From the NCBI GenBank assembly GCA_017477425.1, contig JAFUVT010000030.1, forward strand, positions 92,324-156,323: a DNA stretch of 64,000 nt, read 5' to 3'. The stretch is from Bacteroidales bacterium (lineage in GTDB: Bacteria; Bacteroidota; Bacteroidia; Bacteroidales; F082). Under the pieces are notes generated by a model. The model searched no databases. It was not told where the DNA came from and saw only the letters and a list, made by a program, of their open reading frames with translations. Shown here one piece after another: positions 51,846 through 58,972 of the stretch; positions within the stretch are counted from its first letter, which is position 1, and every line of letters begins with the position of its first letter. The position numbers and the translations under genes are program-made.

Positions 51846-51927
51846 TTTGAAAAAATCCAAACAAATAAATTGCCTGTTTTTGAAAAAATCCAAACAAATA
51901 ATTCATTGATTTTTGAAAAAATCCAAA
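51846..51927. repeat. Three direct repeats with an exact 33-bp period upstream of the second ATPase
   Basis: TTTGAAAAAATCCAAA occurs at 51846-51861, 51879-51894 and 51912-51927: start-to-start spacing exactly 33 bp. The array lies directly upstream of the -7 box. Core sequence unrelated to the array before the ATPase at 17420, but copy number, period and position are the same. Confidence 0.9.
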
Positions 51928-51932
51928 GAAAA

Positions 51933-51969
51933 AATCCGCAAAGCCGAGACTGCGCACGAATTGCGGATT
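51933..51969 (-). terminator. Homologous hairpin terminator, copy 2
   Basis: AATCCGCAA / TTGCGGATT stem; minus-strand T-run. Follows the deiminase gene (stop at 52012) and abuts the repeat array of the ATPase. Confidence 0.8.
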
Positions 51970-52011
51970 GTTTGACAAATTTTAGATTGGAATAACTACT
52001 CCGCTTGTAGT

Positions 52012-53298
52012 TCAATAGTCTTTTCTTGTGACTCTATAAGTCCAAGTTGAACAATTAAGTACGCCACCTTCAAGGGCTACTTCGTTGTAGTTGATAGTTT
52101 CAATGATCTTATCAGGAAATATCTGCTTAAAAGTATCTATAGCCTCTGCATCTCTATTCCCCTCAACCTCAAAAACAGGAAGAACAATCAGATTGCCAAC
52201 CTCAAGATAGTTGACATATATTCCAATGGCATTTTCAGGGTGCTTTGAATCCTTATATCCATAGAAGAATGGCACATCGATATATTTTAGTTTCTTGTCC
52301 TTCAATACTTTCTCTATTCCATTTGACCAGTATTTGTATTCTTCTGAACGATTGTTCCCTAATATGGTGTCATGGTCAATAAAGCGAACCATACCATCAG
52401 CATGGCCTGTATAATCTCCATTCTGTGCGGGAATGATGATTATTTCAGCCTCAAGCAAGTCTGAAAGTTCCTTGACCAGTTGCCCTTTATCCGTGTACTC
52501 GGGGTTCTCAGCAAAAATTCTGTCTGAAATTATTGCGCGACCTGAGCAAAGCAATACATTTCCGCCGTCAAGGTTAATGTTGGAGAAGATTGGTTCAAAT
52601 CCATTTTGCCGACATACCTCCTTCACATCAGAGCGAGACTCTTCCCATTCCTTTTTACCTTTCAGATACGATGGTTCATAGCGAAATTGTATCAATTTGC
52701 CTGATTCAGTTTGGATTGGCATATAGTCTTTACACCAAATGTCCCTTGTGCCTTTCAAAAGACGATACTCCACACCGTGTTTTTTCAAAATTGTCGTCAA
52801 GCGGTTAAAAGAATCTTGAAAGCGTTCTTCAAGCAATTCTGACATATAAACAATTTCATTGCCAATGGGATTTTCTTTGTTTTCCTCCTTTGCAACGGAC
52901 TCCGACGTTGTTTCTTCCATAAATGATTGTCCTTTTTTCATTTCCCGATATCTCTTTCGCATTGACGGGTAATCGCCATTCAAAAACATAATGCATAAAT
53001 CTTTGGTGGGTTCCCAGTCGTTTTTCAAACATAAATCAATGAAAACCACCTCTTTGCCTCGATTTTCTAACTCGAAACTATTGATGTATTCAGTCGATAT
53101 GCGCTTGCCCAAAGGCAGAAGCATTACGTTCATTTTCTTAAGGACTTTCCTGTGAGCCTGTGTAGATAAACTGCTATCGGTCAGTTTTGTCATCAAATCA
53201 CGAAGATTAGGCTTTCTGATCCATTTGACAAATTGGATTATTACAGGCACAATGCCAACTATTCCAATGGCTGTTCCAATGAAAAACTCTGTACTCAT
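52012..53298 (-). CDS. Membrane-anchored agmatine/peptidylarginine deiminase-family protein
   Basis: 428 aa. An N-terminal hydrophobic segment (5-24, IGTAIGIVGIVPVIIQF) and about 115 basic residues precede a deiminase (PF04371) domain at about 150-428. Its guanidino-modifying motifs are DIWCKDYMP, LDGGNVLL, GHADGMVRFID (His and Asp of the catalytic set), and GGVLNCSTW with the nucleophile Cys. It would hydrolyse a guanidine group (agmatine, arginine or protein arginine). The membrane anchor and basic extension are unusual. Predicted cytoplasmic or periplasmic orientation is unclear. Downstream of a small lipoprotein gene (5 bp gap). Confidence 0.82.
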   Translation of the reverse strand: MSTEFFIGTAIGIVGIVPVIIQFVKWIRKPNLRDLMTKLTDSSLSTQAHRKVLKKMNVMLLPLGKRISTEYINSFELENRGKEVVFIDLCLKNDWEPTKDLCIMFLNGDYPSMRKRYREMKKGQSFMEETTSESVAKEENKENPIGNEIVYMSELLEERFQDSFNRLTTILKKHGVEYRLLKGTRDIWCKDYMPIQTESGKLIQFRYEPSYLKGKKEWEESRSDVKEVCRQNGFEPIFSNINLDGGNVLLCSGRAIISDRIFAENPEYTDKGQLVKELSDLLEAEIIIIPAQNGDYTGHADGMVRFIDHDTILGNNRSEEYKYWSNGIEKVLKDKKLKYIDVPFFYGYKDSKHPENAIGIYVNYLEVGNLIVLPVFEVEGNRDAEAIDTFKQIFPDKIIETINYNEVALEGGVLNCSTWTYRVTRKDY

Positions 53299-53303
53299 AA
53301 CTG

Positions 53304-53669
53304 CTATCTTTTTATGTACAATCCTTCAGCAAATCCTTCGCCTTTAATGGTGTCCTCTGAAATAATCTCAAAGAGCAAATCCGACTTGTCGGTCTTAACA
53401 CGCAGGAACTCTTCATCTTTTTCATACTCCGAAGGAAAATCCATTCCAAAAATGGCATCGCGAACCACAACGGTTTTCTTCCCCTTGAAAGTCAAAGATT
53501 TGTAAAGCGAGTTGCCGTTGGCAACGAATGTTCCTTCTGGCTGAATTTCCTTGGGACCCTTTTTGTGGATTTCCTCTAACTCTTCTGAATGGCTACTGCT
53601 TCGTACTTGACTGTTGGAGCATCCACACAACAAGAGCAATGATAGATACCATAAAAATGTTTTTTTCAT
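53304..53669 (-). CDS. Small lipoprotein of unknown function
   Basis: 121 aa. Lipoprotein signal with lipobox LLCGC (Cys17), then a Ser/Glu-rich linker and a compact domain of about 70 residues (SLYKSLTFKGKKTVVVRD, FPSEYEKDEEFLRVKTDKSDLLFEI in parts). The latter contains K/D-rich strands that suggest an immunity-protein-like or beta-sandwich fold, but no family is recognised. It is 5 bp upstream of the deiminase gene, so a functional link (delivery or protection) is possible. Confidence 0.7.
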   Translation of the reverse strand: MKKTFLWYLSLLLLCGCSNSQVRSSSHSEELEEIHKKGPKEIQPEGTFVANGNSLYKSLTFKGKKTVVVRDAIFGMDFPSEYEKDEEFLRVKTDKSDLLFEIISEDTIKGEGFAEGLYIKR

Positions 53670-53726
53670 TTGTTTTCTTGCCCGTTTTCTCCTGTCGGCT
53701 CTTCAGTTTTATAATGATTAAACAAT

Positions 53727-53957
53727 TCATCTATTTGAAGGCTCCAAGTCGTTGAAAGTCAAATAGAACTGCTTGAAAAGCCAAAGATTTCTGATGCTGA
53801 AGCCTTTGCCGTATGTCCGAGTAAGTTCAGCGGAAAGCATTTCGATTAATTGTGTCCCATATTCTGCTCGCTCCTTTCCTTTCTGTTCTTGCTCCACTAG
53901 CCGCTTGATGTCGCCGATGAAGGATTCCGTGTTGCTATGGATGGTCAGGTCTGACAT
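53727..53957 (-). pseudogene. Truncated DUF1016 (YhcG-type) N-terminal fragment
   Basis: 76 aa from the ATG at 53957: ESFIGDIKRLVEQEQKGKERAEYG, then IEMLSAELTRTYGKGFSIRNLWLFKQFYLTF (in parts) match the N-terminal DUF1016 domain of YhcG-type nuclease proteins, usually over 330 aa. It ends after LEPSNR. In a shifted frame the next bases encode a segment reading SLQIDELFNHYKTEEPTG, resembling the C-terminal end of another protein family, so this looks like a deletion/frameshift fusion. It has its own promoter box (53974-53981). The PD-(D/E)xK nuclease half is missing. Confidence 0.7.
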
Positions 53958-53973
53958 ATCGTTTTGAACTTGG

Positions 53974-53981
53974 CAAAAGTA
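53974..53981 (-). promoter_or_regulatory. -7 promoter box (TACTTTTG) of the DUF1016 remnant
   Basis: TACTTTTG on the minus strand, 16 bp before the ATG at 53957. Confidence 0.55.
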
Positions 53982-54026
53982 CAAATTATTTCGAATACAA
54001 GTCCAAAAAAGCGGCGGCTTTTCCCA

Positions 54027-54860
54027 TCACAACAAATTCCCCTCCGCCACAATAGCCGCTGTGCCGCCCACATAGATGTTGCCGTCGGATTGGATACGGG
54101 TGGCGACAACGGAAGGCCGCCCCATGGCCTCGCCTTGGATGAAGGCGCACTTCGCTTCGGAGCCGAGGCAACCGCATTGTTGCAGATAGTAGGTCAGGGC
54201 GGCGTTGGCCGTGCCCGTCGCGGATTCTTCGGGTACGCCGTACAGAGGCGCGAAATCGCGGACGTGGGCCGTGTAGCCGTCGTTGTCTAAGGCGAAAACG
54301 TGGAAACTTACCGCCTCGTGCCGCTTGGTGATGTCGGCGATGGCTTCCATATCGGGTTTCAGCGACTGCAAAACCGCCACTTCGGGCACCTGAATCATAA
54401 AATCGGAAAGACCCGCGTAAACGATTTGAACGGGCATTTGGGGACGGAAATCGTTTATTCCCAATGCCTTGAATATTTCATCAGCATTTTCCACGCTCGC
54501 CACGATGCGAGGCTGGGCCATCTGCATCATCACCTGCTTGCCAGCCTCGATGGTCAAGTCGCCGGCCAAAGTGTGGCATAGGCATTTGCCCGAGGCCAAG
54601 CCTTTTTGGTGCAACAAAGCGAAAGAGGCTATCGTGGCGTGACCACAAAGCTCCACCTCGGCCTTCGGCGTGAAATAGCGGATGGTGAACTCCTTCTCCG
54701 AATGTCGTCGAATGAACGCCGTCTCCGAATAGCGCAGTTCCGCCGCGATTTGCAGCATCAGCTTCTCTTCCGGGAAGGCCTCGCCTTCCAGCAGCACCAC
54801 ACCTGCCGGATTGCCCCCGAAAGCCTGGTCGGTGAAAGCGTCAACGATGTAGTATTTCAT
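54027..54860 (-). CDS. PhzF-family isomerase/epimerase-like protein
   Basis: 277 aa from the ATG at 54860. PhzF/DapF fold: YYIVDAFTDQAFGGNPAGVVLL at the start (seen as VDAFTDQAFGGNPAGV), SETAFIRRH with the catalytic-region Glu, YFTPKAEVELCGHATIA (Cys at the position of the fold's active site), and late VRDFAPLYGVPEESATGTANAAL in parts (GVPEESATGTANAAL). The family includes PhzF and many uncharacterised house-cleaning enzymes; no phenazine cluster is nearby. It overlaps or abuts the nitroreductase gene (5 bp gap), so the two form an operon. Confidence 0.9.
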   Translation of the reverse strand: MKYYIVDAFTDQAFGGNPAGVVLLEGEAFPEEKLMLQIAAELRYSETAFIRRHSEKEFTIRYFTPKAEVELCGHATIASFALLHQKGLASGKCLCHTLAGDLTIEAGKQVMMQMAQPRIVASVENADEIFKALGINDFRPQMPVQIVYAGLSDFMIQVPEVAVLQSLKPDMEAIADITKRHEAVSFHVFALDNDGYTAHVRDFAPLYGVPEESATGTANAALTYYLQQCGCLGSEAKCAFIQGEAMGRPSVVATRIQSDGNIYVGGTAAIVAEGNLL

Positions 54861-54865
54861 AGATT

Positions 54866-55534
54866 TCAACACCATTCAAAATGTTCCTTTCCTGCGCCCA
54901 CCTCAAAATGGTACTTGGCGATGCCGAGGTCGAGTTTGGCATAGCCGATGAGGGAAAAACGGGCTTGCGCCTCCACCCTATTACCGTCGCGAAGCACAAA
55001 CTTGAATTTCTGCTGGTTGACAGCCGTGGGTGCGAGTATGGCCGCCTCCATTCCTTGGCGGAACCATTCGGGCATCGGGCCGCTCACTCCCGCGAAATCC
55101 TCGATGGGCTTCAGTTTGTGCTGCACGCCTTGATTGGCGCCATAGCCCAACGCGATGACACATAACAGTTTCTCGTCATCCAGCACTTGGTACGAATCGG
55201 GCTGTTTGCTGAACATCATCCCGACCCAGCAGGTGTTGAGGCCGAGCATCTGGGCGCGGAGGACCACTTTCTCGCCGTAATAGCCGAGGTTGGTGTCGTC
55301 GCCTTTCTTCCCGACAACTGCGATATAATTGCTGATACCGCTGAACTTGCCGTATTTGGCCATACCGCCTGCGAAGGCCTTAGGTTCGTTGGTCACTAAT
55401 TGCAGGTGTGTTCCGCCCTCGCGGTTACATTCGGCGATGAGGGCTTTCAGTTCTTCGATTTTTTCCGCCTCGATGGGCTTCTCAAGGTATTGTCGCACCG
55501 AATGGCGTGCGACGATAGCGTCTTTTTCAGTCAT
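54866..55534 (-). CDS. Nitroreductase-family FMN oxidoreductase
   Basis: 222 aa. Nitroreductase fold with ARHSVRQYLEKPIEAEKI (FMN phosphate-binding Arg/Ser), GKFSGISNYIAVVG, LGLNTCWVGMMF and ALGYGAN. The C-terminal half is related to putative TM nitroreductases with an extra repeat (APTAVNQQKFKFVLRDG). Probably reduces quinones or nitro compounds using NAD(P)H. The PhzF gene follows after 5 bp in the same operon; promoter TATCTTTG at 55555-55562. Confidence 0.88.
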   Translation of the reverse strand: MTEKDAIVARHSVRQYLEKPIEAEKIEELKALIAECNREGGTHLQLVTNEPKAFAGGMAKYGKFSGISNYIAVVGKKGDDTNLGYYGEKVVLRAQMLGLNTCWVGMMFSKQPDSYQVLDDEKLLCVIALGYGANQGVQHKLKPIEDFAGVSGPMPEWFRQGMEAAILAPTAVNQQKFKFVLRDGNRVEAQARFSLIGYAKLDLGIAKYHFEVGAGKEHFEWC

Positions 55535-55554
55535 TTTTAAGGATTTTAATCGCG

Positions 55555-55562
55555 CAAAGATA
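55555..55562 (-). promoter_or_regulatory. -7 promoter box (TATCTTTG) of the nitroreductase-phzF operon
   Basis: TATCTTTG on the minus strand, 20 bp before the ATG at 55534. Confidence 0.65.
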
Positions 55563-55581
55563 ATGGTTTTCCGACAAATAA

Positions 55582-56121
55582 CTACTTCTTTATCTCACGA
55601 ATCACTTTTGCGGGGACTCCGCCGACAATAGTGTTGTCTGGCACATCCTTGCTGACCACTGCGCCAGCCGCAACGATGGCGTTTTCGCCCACGGTAACGC
55701 CGGCGAGGATGGTCGCATTGGCACCAATCCAGGCATTCTTCTTGATGACGATGGGCTTGGTGAGCAGCGAATGCCGCGTTTCGGGGTCTTCGGGGTGGTA
55801 TTCCGTGGCCAGCACCACATGCGGCGCGATGAACACGCCCTCCTCAATAGTGATACCGCCGAGGGCGAGGAAAGTGCAACCGAAATTGACGAAACTGCCC
55901 TTTCCAAAAGTCGTCTTTTTGCCGTAGTTGATGTTGAAAGGCGGGAACACGCGCACGGTCTCGTCAATCGCCGAGCCGGTGATTTCGCGCAGGTAGTCGC
56001 GCACCTCGCTTTCGCTCTTGTAGCCGTTGTTCATCTCGGCCACCAACGCCATACAGCGTTTCACATCGGCATAGAGTTCGTCGCTGCCGACGTAGGTTTT
56101 TCCTGTGGGTTGTTCGTTCAT
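55582..56121 (-). CDS. Maltose/galactoside O-acetyltransferase-like left-handed beta-helix protein
   Basis: 179 aa. Left-handed beta-helix hexapeptide repeats (residues 55-175): [59 protein letters not shown] (in parts) and the catalytic His in [12 protein letters not shown]. It transfers acetyl from acetyl-CoA to a hydroxyl of a sugar or similar. It is 3 bp downstream of the flavodoxin-like gene, so they are co-transcribed. No sugar-biosynthesis genes are near, so the acceptor is unknown. Confidence 0.88.
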   Translation of the reverse strand: MNEQPTGKTYVGSDELYADVKRCMALVAEMNNGYKSESEVRDYLREITGSAIDETVRVFPPFNINYGKKTTFGKGSFVNFGCTFLALGGITIEEGVFIAPHVVLATEYHPEDPETRHSLLTKPIVIKKNAWIGANATILAGVTVGENAIVAAGAVVSKDVPDNTIVGGVPAKVIREIKK

Positions 56122-56124
56122 TGC

Positions 56125-56817
56125 TCAATTCTTTTCTATCAATCGTTGTCCCATCGCAAAAGCAGCCTCCTTGTCTTTTGGCCATTGGTTGTCGCGGTAC
56201 CATTGCTTTTCTTCAAGGTTGACAGCGGAAGCGTCGTATTTCGCGTAGTCAGGATAGAACTGCCAAGTGCAGTAGGCGTTCAGTTGCTCACAATGGCCGA
56301 AGAAAGCCTCCATCTGTCGGCGGACCGGTTCGAGGATAGTGTGGTAATTGAACAACTCGTAATACTTGGGCGTTACGTTCATTGTGTAGATAAGGCCAAC
56401 TTGCAATTTCTTGTCGAGGTTCTTGATGGTGCCGTATTCGTCGGCATTGTTGTAGCTGAGAATGGGAAAAAACAGTCGCTCGATGAAGTTGCGTAACATA
56501 CCCGTAGTGTTGTGCCAGTAGATGGGCGAGCCAACAACAAGAGCATCGGCCTCGATGATTTTCTCCAACACGGGACGCAGTTCATCCTTGATGGCGCAAA
56601 GACCGCCACATTGATTGCCCTTGCGCTTGCAAGCCATACAACTGTAGCATCCTTTGTAGTTCAATTCCACGAGGTTGATGTATTGCACCTCGGCACCAGC
56701 GGCTTCGGCACCGCGTTGCGCTTCTTTCAATAGGGTCGCCGTGTTCTTGTCCTTGCGCGGACTGGCATTCAAAATCACCATTTTCTTCATTTTGGTTTCT
56801 TCCATTTCGGGTTTCAT
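56125..56817 (-). CDS. Flavodoxin-family NAD(P)H-dependent oxidoreductase
   Basis: 230 aa from the ATG at 56817 (ATGs at 56802 and 56787 are alternatives). FMN loop LNASPRKDKNTATLL (13-27), a four-Cys loop GCYSCMACKRKGNQCGGLC (residues 54-72) and GSPIYWHNTTGMLRNFIERL (91-110). The C-terminal part is longer than in the paralogue at 45505. Same family as iron-sulfur flavoproteins and NADPH-dependent FMN reductases. It precedes the acetyltransferase gene (3 bp). Promoter TAGTTTTG at 56849-56856 lies next to the hairpin terminator of the preceding gene. Confidence 0.88.
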   Translation of the reverse strand: MKPEMEETKMKKMVILNASPRKDKNTATLLKEAQRGAEAAGAEVQYINLVELNYKGCYSCMACKRKGNQCGGLCAIKDELRPVLEKIIEADALVVGSPIYWHNTTGMLRNFIERLFFPILSYNNADEYGTIKNLDKKLQVGLIYTMNVTPKYYELFNYHTILEPVRRQMEAFFGHCEQLNAYCTWQFYPDYAKYDASAVNLEEKQWYRDNQWPKDKEAAFAMGQRLIEKN

Positions 56818-56848
56818 TATTTATATCCTTGATTTGAAGATTTGCCTG

Positions 56849-56856
56849 CAAAACTA
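56849..56856 (-). promoter_or_regulatory. -7 promoter box (TAGTTTTG) of the flavodoxin-like gene
   Basis: TAGTTTTG on the minus strand, 31 bp before the ATG and 6 bp from the upstream terminator hairpin. Confidence 0.55.
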
Positions 56857-56862
56857 CAAAAA

Positions 56863-56898
56863 AATCCGCAACCCAAGCCTACGCCTGGATTGCGGATT
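56863..56898 (-). terminator. Homologous hairpin terminator, copy 3
   Basis: AATCCGCAA / TTGCGGATT stem with conserved loop containing CCCAAGCC; minus-strand T-run. Terminates the esterase gene (stop at 56923). Confidence 0.85.
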
Positions 56899-56922
56899 TC
56901 CCAAAATGAAGTTTGACAATGA

Positions 56923-57879
56923 TTATCTGCTCTGCTCAAACAGCCAGTCGCGGATAGCGGCAATCTTATAGCCGTAATCGAATGAAGCCATGTGCTCCAT
57001 GGCGCGACCGGTTTCCGGCAATACACTGCCCGTTTCCCAACGGATGAAGTTGATGTTTCCGCCTTTGGCGATGAGTTCTTGCGCCAGATGTTCCTGCTCT
57101 TCGGCTGGCAACTTGGCGCTCCATGATGCGGAGTCGATGCGGGCGCCTTGCTCTTGCAGCACTTGGGTCAGATCCCTCATGCCGCCCGAGGCCTTTTGGT
57201 CGCCACCCGCCACGATGTAGAAGAAATGCTTTCCGCCGAAGTCCTTCATCTTCGAGGTGTCCCACTGGCTGCTGACGAACAGCGAAGCGGCAAAGAGGTC
57301 GGGATGCTCAATGTTGAAATAGAACGACATCATGCCGCCCATTGACTGGCCCGTGGTGTAAAGACGATTCTGGTCAACCGTGTATTCTTTGCAGACAGTT
57401 TCCAGCAGTCGTATGGTCATCTCCACCTCGTCGGTGGTGCTCCAGTCGTCTTGAACCGCCCATGCAGTGTATTGTGGCACCAACACGAAGGAAGGATGCA
57501 ACTTTTGGTCGCGCTCGGAGGCGAACTCCAGGGCGCCGTAGCCTTGGGTGAGTGGTGCCGTCACCTCTTTGCCCACCGTGCTGGCATCGGCCATGAAAAG
57601 CACCAAAGGATAGGCTTCGGTTCCGTCATAGTCTTCTGGGACGAACAGGTTGTACTGCATCGTTCTGCCCGTCAAGGCATCCTCGAAGGTAAACTGCTGG
57701 AATTTGTCGAGCGTTTCGTTTTTCAAGGCGGCAAAAACGGTGTCGTTGCTTTTATCCACCATCATCCCGCCACCGTTTCGCGGACCTTTGTCGTCTAATT
57801 TCTTGTCGTCGCCCTTTCTTTGGGCGCAGGCAGTGAGGCATACGGCCACGACTGCCATCATAATAAATACTCTTTTCAT
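56923..57879 (-). CDS. Exported esterase/peptidase of the alpha/beta hydrolase fold (lipoprotein)
   Basis: 318 aa. Lipoprotein signal with lipobox CLTAC (Cys18). Alpha/beta hydrolase (esterase D/PHB depolymerase-like or feruloyl esterase-type) at 75-315: MQYNLFVPEDYDG, YPLVLFMADAS, the nucleophile elbow TTGQSMGGMMS, an Asp in YIVAGGDQKAS, and a His in GRAMEHMASFDYG. Outer-membrane-attached carboxylesterases of this group often deacylate polysaccharides. Single-gene unit with promoter TAATTTTG (57952-57959) and a homologous hairpin terminator. Confidence 0.85.
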   Translation of the reverse strand: MKRVFIMMAVVAVCLTACAQRKGDDKKLDDKGPRNGGGMMVDKSNDTVFAALKNETLDKFQQFTFEDALTGRTMQYNLFVPEDYDGTEAYPLVLFMADASTVGKEVTAPLTQGYGALEFASERDQKLHPSFVLVPQYTAWAVQDDWSTTDEVEMTIRLLETVCKEYTVDQNRLYTTGQSMGGMMSFYFNIEHPDLFAASLFVSSQWDTSKMKDFGGKHFFYIVAGGDQKASGGMRDLTQVLQEQGARIDSASWSAKLPAEEQEHLAQELIAKGGNINFIRWETGSVLPETGRAMEHMASFDYGYKIAAIRDWLFEQSR

Positions 57880-57951
57880 ACATTCATTGGAGGGTTTCGA
57901 GTCACGGCTCTGGTCTCTACCAAGACCTGTTGATTATTCAATAATTCGCAG

Positions 57952-57959
57952 CAAAATTA
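57952..57959 (-). promoter_or_regulatory. -7 promoter box (TAATTTTG) of the esterase gene
   Basis: TAATTTTG on the minus strand, 72 bp before the ATG at 57879. Confidence 0.55.
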
Positions 57960-57966
57960 CAAAAAA

Positions 57967-58001
57967 AATCCGCAACCCAAGCCGCTCCCGAGTTGCGGAA
58001 T
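57967..58001 (-). terminator. Homologous hairpin terminator, copy 4
   Basis: AATCCGCAA / TTGCGGAAT, conserved loop CCCAAGCC; minus-strand T-run of eight. Terminates the kinase-PolyVal gene (stop at 58018). Confidence 0.85.
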
Positions 58002-58017
58002 GTTCAATCTTTTCTGT

Positions 58018-58839
58018 TCAATCTTTTATAATCTCAACTTCAGTCGTAAGGTCGCGCGTTCCCCCACAATGCAGGCTTGGCGTATTGATTCGAATATCGC
58101 AATCCACCACGAAGATGTTGCCTTCTTTTGAGCGTATCACATTCTCGTCGTGGAGGTCGCTCAAATAGATTTCAGGGGTGGCAAAAGTCCAATTTCTCGG
58201 ATTGATGAGTTTGAAACCAATGTTTTCGGCAAACAAGGCGATTTCATTATCCGACATGTGAGTACCTTCTATGAAGGGCTGTTCCACCACAATCTTGAAG
58301 TCGCCGTCTGCTGTGCGTCCAAAGCCTAACACCGTCAGTGCGGTTTCAGGGAAATAGCTGTTGTGCAGCGAGATACGGTCAAGTGCCAAAATGGGTTGAA
58401 TGAAATAGTCAAGTCCAATGGCTTTTATCAATGTGGCACCGTGGTCATATACTTTGGCTTCTCCACCTTCGGCAATCTGCTCGCCTAACATGCGTGGCAG
58501 GGCGTCTTCGACACATTCTGTCCAGCAACCTACTTTTCTTGCCCATTGCTCTATGCGGTCAGCCTGTTGCGCTCCGCGTTGGACTTCTCTTTTGAAGTCG
58601 CTGACATCTGGTGCAGCATCGCTATTTGCCGAAGTTTCTGCTCCCGCGAGCAGGGATGCAATGACATGCGTCGTGCCTCCAGCTGCGCAGCCATACTGTT
58701 CCGCCGGTGAAAATCGTTTATAAACAAGCCGTTGTGTGATGAATTGTTCTGCATACGACTCCAGTTTTGAGAGACCTTCGGCGGTGAAACCCTCGTCGAT
58801 AATCGATAAGACGCTATGCCAAAAGTCTTGGTTGTTCAT
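58018..58839 (-). CDS. Putative polyvalent-protein kinase domain protein
   Basis: 273 aa from the ATG at 58839. Resembles the Kinase-PolyVal domain (a kinase-like fold described in phage and plasmid polyvalent proteins): EQIAEGGEAKVYDHGATLIKAI with a glycine-rich loop and Lys, LFAENIGFKLI, the catalytic-loop-like YLSDLHDENVIRSKEGNIFVVDCDIRI (DLHDEN and VVDCD). It normally occurs as one module in very large mobile-element proteins; here it is a stand-alone chromosomal gene with its own promoter and hairpin terminator. Substrate unknown. Confidence 0.72.
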   Translation of the reverse strand: MNNQDFWHSVLSIIDEGFTAEGLSKLESYAEQFITQRLVYKRFSPAEQYGCAAGGTTHVIASLLAGAETSANSDAAPDVSDFKREVQRGAQQADRIEQWARKVGCWTECVEDALPRMLGEQIAEGGEAKVYDHGATLIKAIGLDYFIQPILALDRISLHNSYFPETALTVLGFGRTADGDFKIVVEQPFIEGTHMSDNEIALFAENIGFKLINPRNWTFATPEIYLSDLHDENVIRSKEGNIFVVDCDIRINTPSLHCGGTRDLTTEVEIIKD

Positions 58840-58863
58840 TGTGGTGATGATTTGAATACTCCG

Positions 58864-58871
58864 CAAAATTA
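58864..58871 (-). promoter_or_regulatory. -7 promoter box (TAATTTTG) of the kinase-PolyVal gene
   Basis: TAATTTTG on the minus strand, 24 bp before the ATG at 58839. Confidence 0.6.
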
Positions 58872-58916
58872 CAAATTATTTCGAAAACCAACCCAATTTC
58901 GCGATGGCAACGAGAA

Positions 58917-58952
58917 AATCCGCAACCCAAGCCTGCACCTGAATTGCGGGTT
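58917..58952 (-). terminator. Homologous hairpin terminator, copy 5
   Basis: AATCCGCAA / TTGCGGGTT, conserved loop CCCAAGCCTGCACCTGAA. Terminates the third DUF4143 ATPase gene (stop at 58973). Confidence 0.85.
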
Positions 58953-58972
58953 TTAATGTTTAATCCCAAAAT

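Noticed and set aside
51846..51927. CRISPR array or short coding repeat (11-residue period)
   Set aside because: An ORF crosses the repeats with an 11-residue period, but it overlaps the promoter and has no start context; period 33 explains the pseudo-coding look.
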